Assembly: GCF_039555335.1 (NCBI RefSeq)
Contig: NC_092635.1
Span: forward strand, 65,933,558-65,997,557
Direction of reading: 5' to 3'
Origin: Amphiura filiformis
Taxonomy: Eukaryota; Echinodermata; Ophiuroidea; Amphilepidida; Amphiuridae
DNA length: 64,000 nucleotides
Of this stretch, positions 12,401 to 24,400 are shown one piece after another. The position numbers were made by a program, and so were the translations under genes. The first letter of the stretch is position 1. Each line of letters opens with the position of its first letter. Below the pieces are notes generated by a model, which searched no databases, had not been told where the DNA came from, and saw only the letters and a program-made list of their open reading frames with translations.

Positions 12401-15400
12401 CACTCCCAGTTACAAAATACTACATGATACATGCACTGTGCATGCATGCATCTCACGTGATGTTATAATGCAATCACCGCAAGTGATATATGCATGCTTT
12501 TGTTGGCCGCACCAGCTACAATCCTCCAACCTAGTGTTTGGCACACAAGGGTCTAGGATTTGAATCCCTACCAAAACAAACAACTTCTTTGTTTGTTTCT
12601 TCTTTATTCCTTCCTTCTTTCCCTTCCAATCGCCAAAAAGCACTTTGGGCGTAAGTGTTAAAATAGCTGAATCACTGATAAGATGTCATGTGCAAAGATG
12701 TCAGTTTTTAGTGTATCAAACAAATCCTGTTGCAAGTTTTCTATAGATTTGTAAAGAATGTATTGGGTAACATAGTCCTTAAAATTGGCATCCTGGCTTT
12801 TTACTTGTTTAAAAATAGCTAACGTCGCCCTCTGCTGATGGAATAAAACAATATAAAGTGTGATCTGTATTCTTGCTTGGCGAATCACATGTCTTGACTT
12901 GACATGTTAGGTACGCAAAGTTTATAGCAAACTATTTCTTGTCTTTCTGCCAAATTCATAATAATATATGTGAAAAAACATAACAGGATTACAGATACTT
13001 GATAAACTCTTCAACAAAATTTTGGAAAGTTTTTTCAAGCATCTGTATCTCAAATTATTTATGACATATTCATATCGTTTTGCATATCAATGGATAGCTA
13101 CAATACTCCCCTTTACAATGACACCCCATTTGACCAGTGGTTTTTCCATTTGCTGTTGAGGTTAGTGGCTAGCGTTGTTTGGGCACAGAATAATGGTCAA
13201 TTTGGCAAATTCTGTTTGAGACCCCACTACATTTACAAGGCGTGTACTCAGCTGTGAAAAATGTTATTGTTTCAAACGGGGTGTCATTGTAAAGGGGAGT
13301 ATTGTAGCTATCCATTGATATGCAACACGATATGAATATGTCACAAATAATTTGAGATACAGATGCTTGAAAAAACTTTCCAAACTTTTGTTGAGGAGTT
13401 TATATGACACAAGGAAAATAAATGAGGCTGATACCTCAGAAATAGGTCTACACACACATGAAGGTGTTACTTTTTCAGATAATATAATCTATAGTGATTT
13501 GAAACTATTTTTCCACCTTGAAAGAAAGGGGGGGTCAGATTTGAATATTTTGAAAGTGGCAAGCATCACAAACTTCACTATAATTTGGTTCACCTCAAGT
13601 TTGGTAGTGACGTATGTGCGTATTTCGTTGGCCTAAGCAGTGAATCGCGCGTGTCAAGTTAATCACGCAAAGTGTACACTCACTCGCACAAGAGCGATTT
13701 GTCGGAACGCTTGCGGCGCAATCGTGAAAAAGCATTGACGTCACTACTGAACTTGAAGTGAACCAAATTATAAAATACACTTTATGGTTAGTTTTATTAC
13801 AACAACAGTCGAGCATAATGAAAGCAATATCAAGGTATGAGTTCTTGAAGTTTCCACTCATCATGCATATGTTGGCTGGAAATTTCTTTTTTCAATACAC
13901 CCCTACTTACTTGATATTCTTCAAATGTTGTGACATAATCAGTATATACATTGGCTAAACCAGTCAGTACTGGAACAACATTCATCACTCCATTTTGTCG
14001 GAATACCTGCCAATACGAATCAATAAAAAAAAAATCTAAAATATAATGATGCAATTATTAAAGAAAATACATAACCTCATGATCATGCGATCCAATCATT
14101 TTTATTTATTTGCCAAAATGCAGACGCTAAACGCAGTTACAGTCAACAGTGGACATCAGCATAAATATTAGTAACCTCTGCACGAAGCATTCGGTTCACT
14201 ACATCATCGATCAGTTAAGACATAACCATCAAAATTGATATAGCATTTATTTATTTTATTTTTTTATGATAAGGATTAGGCATAGTAACCAAAGTCACTC
14301 ACATCTCTAACAGAATCCCTCAACCTTCTTCCAGCCATGGTCCTGTATTATACAAGAATAAACATTTGAAACTCAATGATTTCAGATAAATACAATGTAC
14401 ACCTCATGATTCAAAGTGCCATCCAAAGTTTGAAGAGTCCCTGATGGTATTGAGGAAAAGTGAATTTCAGTGGGGGCTCTGATGGGGAAAAGCCTGAAGT
14501 GTGTGTGTGTGTGGGGGGGTGTCCCTATAGGCCCTACTGGTACCCTCTCCCGTATGTCCCATGGTGCTGCAACTAAATGTTGCTGACACTAAAATAATAA
14601 AATAATCATCAAGTTTATCATACTTTTTTTTAAGTTGAGAGTAATACTATTTGTGTATTTCACAGTGGCAGTTTTGAATTGTTTCGTATTATACACACAA
14701 AAAATCCGCCATTTTAGTCCACGGTTAGGCGATGAAAACATCATACACACGTCCTCGGTTAGATAGCAAAACACAATGTCCACATTTGGAGGCAAACACA
14801 GACAGGGGTGTGTGTGTGTGGGGGGGGTGTCCCTATAGGCCCTACTGGTACCCTCTCCCGTATGTCCCATGGTGCTGCAACTAAATGTTGCTGACACTAA
14901 AATAATAAAATATTCATCAAGTTTATCATACTTTTTTTAAAGTTGAGAGTAATACCATTTGTGTATTTCACAGTGGCAGTTTTGAATTGTTTGCGCTAAC
15001 CTAAGCCCACAGCATATACACACAGAAGGGTGGCTTGTCTGCACGTTGGCAACACACCCCCACTGACGACACTCTCAACTTGAGATGAGACAAGGTATAG
15101 TGCAGGTCGTCAAATGCCTGCAGATTCTTTTAGGGATTCAATCATGTTTCACCGTTGTTCATCAGCGTTTAACAACAATGCGGCCGCGTCGTCTGTGTGG
15201 TTTACTTCGCTCGGGCAGCTTTAGCTGCCCTCGCGAATCAGGGACTTGTTTTCACTCGAACATCATCAACCGGAAGTGACGTGACACGGACCGACAGAAT
15301 ATCAGCAATAAAACTAAGAATAAAACGGCAATGTTTAGCCGCTACCTGAAAAATACTGAATTCAACTTGTAAGCTGGCATACGCACAAAGGTTCCAGGCA

Positions 15401-18400
15401 TGACGAATTTTACGGCGCTCTCGCGAACGCGTAGTCTCGCTCGCGTTCGCGTATAAGCTACCGTAAAAGTGTGGGTTCATCACGGTTTAACAACGGTTGG
15501 CTCCTGTACAAAGGTATATAGGAAGAGTTGTTGAATATAATTTTAATCACAAAATGTTGATGTAAATGACTTACGTGAATTCACCCGGTACTAAGTTAAT
15601 AGCCAGTTGACCGATTCGTAAGATTTGTGTTTGTACTACGGCAGGGGCCCAAGTCCAAGGTGTAAACATCTGAAAAAAATTCACAAAACTAAACTTGTGA
15701 TCAAATATTTTATAATAAGGCCAAAAAAAAAATTGTTCGTTTGTCCACGTCCCACCGACCGTGTACACTGGTCCCGGCCGCTTTTTTTTTTTTTTTTTTT
15801 TTTAAATTTGCGTTGAATGTGCTAGTAAAACAGTGGTTACTATAAATTTAAAGAAAGAACACGTAAAGAAAATGAACAGTATAACATGCAGAACCATCTC
15901 AAGAGTTAAACCAGTACTGTGTGTTTTGACTTTTTCAAATTGTCGGTTTCAAGTGCAATATCTGTAAAAAAAAAAAAATGCGACCTACCGACCCAACTGT
16001 TTCATAAGCCTCTATGGACAAACAAACAATTTTTTTTGGCCTAATAATAGATATGATCATTGTGCACTTGAGACCAAAGAAAGATTGAAGTATTTGAGGG
16101 CCAATTAAAGGTGTGTGATCCTAGCATTCTCTTTTTATGTTATATTTCAGTAGATATCCGCAAAAAAACTTCTTCCAAATATTTCAGTTGATTTTGATTT
16201 TGCGTTTGCGAGTTATGGATGATTATGTGTATTACACTGCTCCATAGATAGGCCACTGTTGTAATTTCATTCTGGTACACCAGAACATAATTTTAAACTA
16301 TTTCAGTGGCTAGCACTGCTTTCCAAGCATGCCCTCATGCATTAAGTAAAATGATATTTACCAGATTCATACAGAATGTTTACAAAATAACATATTTACA
16401 AGAGTATACAAAAACAAAGACAGTTAAAGTTGTTTTTTTAAAACTTCCGTGGTCGGGGTACGCGCTGGTGAATTGCGATCGCGTAAAAGTGACAAGGTCG
16501 CCTACTACGCGCCGAACAGACAACCAATGGGTCAACGGACTTGTTGTCAAGTGCGTTGATCAGCCAATCGGCGTGATTGCTTATTTTTTCTGTGTGTACG
16601 CTCGTAGACGCTTGGCGCACAGCTCGGACCACAGAAGTTTAAAAAAATTAACTTTAATCAAGATCTGCTTTGATACAAGAGCAAACAAGAGTACAGCGAT
16701 TTCACATATTTAACATATAACGTGATATTCTGCTTAAAATTAGCATTGGCATCAAAAATTGCAGTCTCTCAAATAGCAACTTACCTCTCCAGTTGGCAAG
16801 AGTACAGGCTTAGGTGCTTGACATTGAATTAATTCATCACTTGGTTTCTTTATCAAATCTCTAATAGCATCCCATAAGTCATTGCCTGTTGTGTCACCTG
16901 CGATATGAAAAGAAAATATTATTTTGTATTAGTATTATCATACAGTGGGAAGCGGCTGTGAAAAGGAAAGCATCTTGGTCATTTGGAAGGGATAAAGTTT
17001 GGTCATTGAGAACTTAATCCAACTTGAGTATTAGCTGAATGAGAGAAAGGAAAAATATATACACATTATTTTATTTGAATCAATGAAAATTTTAACACTA
17101 AAATCAATAATATATACATTTATATATGTGACCCATCACATCAAAACCAACCACCTCGAGGCAGAAATGAAAATTGAGATTTGTGACGTGTCATGTCAAA
17201 AGGAGACACTTTTGGGCAGGATCGTAAATGGAGAAATAGCCAAAAATCTGCCCGGTGATTTTTTTTTTTTCACAATTTGGGTTTGTTGCGAATTTGTGAT
17301 GCTATTAATATTTAAAATATTGTCTGAGAGTTTCAGACCGGAATATAACTGGCATCTTGTATTTTTTGAGACATTTTTCAAAGCTAATTCCTACTCTCAA
17401 CATTGTCAATAATATTTTTAAAGGCCGATATCTCAATTTCCAATTTTATAATACCATAACTTACGAACTCAATATCTTTGCTTAGGATTGTCCGATTCCA
17501 TTGGGAAAACCGGCGTTGTGGAGCAAAATATCTCTTTATTTAAGATATGTAAAAAGCTCAAAATTGATAACCTGCCCAAAAGTGTCTCCTTTTGACATGA
17601 CACGTCACATTTAAACACCAGGATAAACCGCTGTTTTTTAGCTTTAAAATGACACCTTATGTTGAAATCAGATACAGTGAAAATGTTTTATGCGGCAAAA
17701 CAACCTCAAAATTCTTTTTATTTTCTTCATATTTTCTCATCTTCTTCATTGTTATCTGCCAAAGAAGCCAGCCACGAAGTGGACAGTTTTGATGTGATGG
17801 GTCACATATGTTGTAATGTTACAAGCAAAATTTCTTGCCCCCCTCAATTTACTCTCCCACCAGGACTCATAATTATTGCACAGTCCCTATCAAAATGCAC
17901 TCACTGGTTTAGGATTGCCGAAACTGAATGGAAAACGTGAGTTTTTTCTTGGAATTTGTACTATGAAAACTTTGATATCTGATAACTGTATTCCTGATGA
18001 ATCTCTTCAATAACTCACTGGTTTAATAAAATGAGGAAACAGAGAAAGGGCAGTCCAGGTACTTCACAAAAAGAATAGACTACCCCGTAGTCCACTTGCC
18101 CATTCTGCATATACTCTGGATATTGTATTTAAGCTTAAAACTCTGATTTAATTTATGTGTGCACAATTGATAGATTTTCACATCTGATCTTTTCAGTCAC
18201 CATACACCCTCTGTTTGTTAGCTCCCCAAGTGGACTACTGACATTGGATTGCGGTCAGAGATGCTTAACACGGCTGTCTATGAGCTTCTATGGATGAGAT
18301 TGTCGGAAATCTGGCCTACTAAAATTGGCAATGATGTAATGCATCTTTAAATGGATCTGGGTTGTGATTGGTCGCCCAGATCTCGTTATGGTTTAAATCC

Positions 18401-21400
18401 TCCGGGTACCTATCATTACCATTAATAACTACATGGTACACAAGTATGCCGCCATTGTGATGTGTAATTGCATGAACGCGTCAATATGTGCATGAGCGCG
18501 TATTGTATTTGCTTGCGGTTAAATTTGATTGATAAACAAGTATGATTGACAGTGTGAGTGTTAGGGACTTTGCCGGCTCAAAATCCCGTTTTAAATTGAA
18601 AGTCCATAGTCTATTTTTAACCTGGAATTTCGCGATTAATAAACTGGCAGATTTTAAAATCAGAATTGTTCAGTGAAGTGCCAATACAATCATGACATTA
18701 TGATATGTTGCATTCAATAATATAAGCCTACGTACACTTGACTTTTACTGTCACTAATATAATTATATAAACTTTTTCATAACAATTTTATACTAGTATA
18801 TATTTTGATGTAATAAATATCAGTATAATTTCGAGTTCAACTGAATGCTTTCATCATGATTAACATTAATAACATGCTTTTATTTATCAAAAATAGACTA
18901 TGGCATAATCTACAAAAAGAACGGAAAGTCGCAACAATATTTTTATTATAATGGGAATGTTACAGCACTCTGCATGGTTTGAATAATTGCAACAATGATT
19001 TTAAAAAATTTGTAAGAAATTTTTCCACAATTTTCAAACTAACCTTGGTAAAAATCAAAGAATCCTGCTCCATCAATGCAACCTGCTGCAAATGAATAAC
19101 CCATGGCTGCTGCACAGGTGTACGCCTACATGACAATTACAAAACAAGAACATCAAACATGCACGCCACACAAAAAAACTTACCCTGGAAAAAAGTGAAT
19201 TCACCCGGACCATCAACGGTACCTGCTGCAAAGGAATAGCCCATTGCTGCAGCACAGGTATATGTCTGAATATGAGGGGAAGTGGAATTTGAAAAAACAA
19301 TGATGAATCAATTTGTACCGCATTTAACTTGAGAATCAAACAAACAAATTGACTGCTCAGTGCCAGAAGTGGGTAAGTGCAATAGCTGCCCTGTGAACAT
19401 TTGGCAATTTACACACTTCGCACATACACACAGCCTTATTAGAAATAATAAAAATCAGGAAATAAGATGGTTGCACACTGTCTTTCTTTTGTCAATTTCG
19501 TCATTTTTTGACATACTTTTTAAATTATAATACAACGAAGTTTTTGCTCTCAATGAGAGAAGACACAACTTATTTTGCTCTGAGTTTGCTGTCTTTGTTT
19601 GCTACTTATTTCAATTTGAACTTGCCTTCAATTTTTGACTTGAATTTGTTTTTAAACTACAGCATGTAGTTCTTGTTGTTTGCTTTATATTTTGTTGTCT
19701 GTCCCTGAAGAAGAGCAGTTTATCTGCTTGAAACGTCAGTTGTTTTTTGTCTGTTTAGTGTTTGACTGCTATGTACACAGTGATTTTCATCACTTCCAGT
19801 GTACTGTTTTCCTGACACTTTTGTGGGCTCTGGAATTGGCAGTTTTTGGCCATCGAACTTTGCCTGTTTTGTGCCTACTCTGGATGTTTGGTTTAGCGTG
19901 TCTGTTTATATGCACAGTGATTTTCATCACTTGTTCTAGTGCAGTTTTGTATTACCATTGATCCTTGTTGTTTTTGCAGGTTCAGCACTTACTTCTGTGG
20001 GCCTTGGAAATGGTAATTTTTGGCTATCGAACTTTGCCTACTTCTTCTGCCTAAGTTTGCTGTTTTTGTCCCCCTGCATACTGTCTAGTCTGCATTTTAC
20101 TTGTTTCCCCACATCAAGTTGGTGTACCTTGCTTTTTTTCTTTCCTATAATACAACGAGTATTTAAAAAATACTTACTGTATATGTTTCATTTATTTTTA
20201 CTGGATAATGAGTCATGTTGGCATTTTGGTAAACGGATCCAACAGGCCCAGCAACTTCTGTAGTCGCACTGTTATATAATTCCTGAATGTGGATGATAAA
20301 ACAAATTGAGTGCTTGAATTGTTAATTTAAATAATTTACATAAAAATGATTAAACAATAAGCAGAATTTAAAAATATGTTCACATAATGTACATTGGCAC
20401 TGTTTATGATCCCAATGTTTAAGCTATTCGTATCCTCACCCAATGAATGATCTTTCCAGGGCCGTAGTAAGGTTGAAAAATGTGGGGCGGCCATCACAAA
20501 TATGGGGCGGCCAAATTACAAATATATGACCAAATTGAAATAAAGATATAAAGAAAGACATAACAAATTTCTCAAAAGGTGGGGCGGCCATGGCATCCCC
20601 GGCCACCCCGCTTGCTACTGCCCTGAATCTTTCCATATATTTAGTGTTATATCTCACACCAAAAGATCCCATTTTAAATTGCTAGTTGCACATCACTTCA
20701 AAAGTTGAGTGTACCTGGTCTATTACCATTTGGTCTAATACCATTTGGTCTAATTGCCGTTTAGTCAATTCAATTGTTCTATTACCAGAAAGGCTAATTG
20801 CCTCTTAGTCTATAAATCATTTAGTCTAATGTCCATTTAGTCTAATATTGTTTGGTCTAATAACCAAAATGTCTACTAACCATACAGTCTAATAACCATT
20901 TGGTCTAATATTTTTGAAATAATCATTTGGTCTAATAACCATTTGGTCTAAAAACTGTAAGGTCCAATACCTGTATGGTCTAATAACCAATTTGTCTAAT
21001 ACCATTTTGTATATTTGCCAATTTGTCTAAAAAATTGGCATTTCGTCTACTACTGGTTATGGGCTATAATGTATCAAAAAAATATGAATTTATAGTAGAC
21101 TGAATCGGGTCACATATAGGCCTAATATTTATAAGTTAATGAACGCGTTGAATGTTGATGCGTCTAATGCACGAGCCCTGAAGGGGGGAGTGCATTAGAC
21201 TCATCAACATCAGCGCAAGTGCATTATTTTGTCTAATTTCTCGAGCAATAAGTAATACAAGTTTATTAATCTATTTCATACACGAGAAGAAAAAACATGT
21301 GGTTTTTACTTTTTTTTTATATAACAAATTATCACTAAAATGTTGGAAAACAGAACCAAATATAAATCCATCAACCCGCCCGAAAAATGAATCAATCCTA

Positions 21401-24400
21401 CGCACAATATACACAATCAATGCATGTTTCGTACTTTTCTAACAGCTTTTCTGATTGGCTGCTTTGATATAAGAGTGTATGAAAGGCTCATCATGCATCA
21501 CTGGGGTGTCACGGGTGCAGGACATGCGCTATCTGCCATTCCAACATTAAAACACAATGAGGGTTTCCGGTTTTTGTCAGTCATGTGTAGATAATACATG
21601 TATAGACCTGTTACACTGTTTATGAAACCCCGAGAGCAGAGGCCATGGTGACCCCGGACTATGACCTCATAGTATGTATAGTAGCGTTATTGCCCATATG
21701 CAGCCTCACATGTGCTATTAGACCAATCGGTTTGTAGACCAATTGGTTAGTAGACTAAATGCTTGTTAGACTAATGGGTATTAGACCAAATGGCTATTAG
21801 ACTTATTGGTTATAGATCAAATGGGTATCAGACTAAATGGTTGTTAGACTAAATGGTTTGACTTATTGGTTATTAGACTAAATGGTTATCAGACCAAATG
21901 GTTCTCGGACCAAATGGTTATAGGACTAAATGATTATTGGACATAGTGGATATAGACCTAATATAGACCTTAAAAACACATCTGTTTAATATCGCTTTTG
22001 CTGATGACTTGTAGTGTAGAATGTTTTTTATGGTATGTTGTATATTATCTGTATTTGCTCTGTTCATCATGTTCCCCTTTGTGGTCATATTCCTGTTGTT
22101 GCGCAGTGAGCGGCTCTGACGGATACTTGCGCATTATAAATTTCCATATTATTATTATTATTATTATTAATGGGTTTAGATGAAATGGATGTAGACGAAA
22201 TGGATATTCGACGAAATGTTATTAGACCAAATGACAAATCCCTGTGTGCCCATACCCTCCTTTTTTAGTGTCAAATTGGTCACTGAAAGGCAAATTTGGA
22301 ATTGTTGAGTCTACATCCTGTTATCCCCCTCCCCTGCCCCCTCCATAACATATTTCATTTTCCAACTTCCAACATACCTTAGCTTTGACATACTGGTTTT
22401 CTCCTATGATACGTGTGCTGTCAAACATATCTTCACCTGGCCCAAATGCTATACACAACTGAGCCTGCATAAAAACAAATGCACAATATCAAAAGCTAAA
22501 ATTATAACAAAAACAATCCAGTACACAAACTATAGGATATCTGCACATATCATATCAACACATAAATACCATGAAATTTATGTAAAAACTAAATCATAGG
22601 CAAGAAAGCAGAAAGGAAAGAGAAACAAGTATAGTAAATAATCTTTTAACTGGGCTCTAAAAGCACAACCAGAAATGACAAGCGAACATTTCACACAGGT
22701 ATACTTATGTGTCTGTGAGACTTGTGTGACTTTTCTTGTGTATGTGTCTTTTTGACACAACTGACACGCATGAAGGACATCTTGTGTGTCTTTTTTTTTT
22801 CCATCTTGTGTCTTTTTTTTTGCTTGTGTGCCTTTTTCAATACCTTAAATGGCCTCTTTACCCCCTCTATACCCCCTCCGAAAGACCCTGGTTCTGTGCC
22901 TAGACACACAAGAAAACAATGACACACAAGCATATTTTGTACACAAAAAACAGGCATGAAAATGGCTTTTTTGACAAATGCCTGAAAAAGGGTGTTAATT
23001 CAGCCTTAAAAAGGCCCAAAAACAGGCTAAAAAGAAATAAAAATGCATAAATTTGGACAACAAAACTGTCAGAATTGAGGCAAAAGCCTGAAAATTCACA
23101 TGCCTGAAAAAAAAAAGACACACAAGCATAGCGTCATGAGAACAGACAGACAGAAAAAAAAGAAGACAAACATTCCATAAAGACTTACCCTATCATTACA
23201 AGTGCTAGTTTGATATCTACATGGTCCTCCTGTATCAATACATCTTGGTCCTGCTGTATTGGGGCTGGTATCACCATGATTAGCATTGGCAAATATGGCA
23301 ACAAAATCACCCTGCAAAATCACAGCAGAATAAAAAGTACAAAAATTAACAGACCTACTGGTATCTAGACAGCGCAGTGACATACAGATAATTAAAGGAA
23401 TTCAATAATATACCGAGGGGTCAGTGACACAAAGACTTAACTCCATTTTTTGCGAAAATGAGATTTTGGTATCAAAATTTTCAGAAACATGAGCACTTTC
23501 CAATAAACACATAGAGGTAACTTCATTCAGCACCCATTGAAATCAATGGCCAGTGAAACATAGGACTTAACTACAGTCAATATGGATCATTATGTTTAAA
23601 CTCATTTTTCTCAGAATGGCCAAAATGGAGTTACATCTTTGTGCCACTGACCCTTGATATATCATAATGCATATTGTTCCTCTGTACAAGAAATATTTTT
23701 AGTTCATCATATTTATATTTTCAACTTCCAAAGTTTATAATTTTGACTCTTGCATCACATAAATAACCATCGCCATTTTAAGGAGGAAAACAAAGAGAGT
23801 CACACTGAGTGTGCTTTTTAAAACTTGGTGTATTCAAGACAGAAGATATGCTCTCTACACCCCATTACATGGTAAAAGAAGACCTGCAAGGCACAGAACA
23901 TCCTTCTTGTCTGATGTGCAAAAACTGCCAGGACAACATTTTACTGCCAGATGCCATTACCACCTTGGCTTCAAATCGTAGTACATGAAGAAACTTTGTA
24001 GTCGCCTGGTTCACAGCCTAATGAAATGAATGAATGTATTAAAGGTGATTTGCTCATTGAAAGGATCATAAAAATCACCATAATTAAGGTTTTGGCCTCT
24101 TTGTAACTGTCATAGATGTGCTAACATAGCCTGCTAGTGGTTTAGCTGAAAGCCACGTATTAAAGACAATAGAAGACATTTACATGAATCTGTAATTTAA
24201 GAGTAGAGACATTTAGCTACATGTATATGAATGGGCTTCAACTTTGTCAAGTCAAGACAGAGTAGTTCAATTAAAACTTAGTCATGTTTTTAAAATTTTC
24301 CATAATTGTTGTCCTGAATATATGAAAATGCATTTTACTAAAGTATCATCTCTTCATAATTACAGTACCAGGGGAAGTCCATTCAACTTTAAGGTTCCTC

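Noticed and set aside
19044..19265. Exon 10 pair as an assembly duplication or haplotype artefact
   Set aside because: The copies are too diverged (20/27 residues, silent differences throughout) and the splice sites differ; an old duplication fits better.
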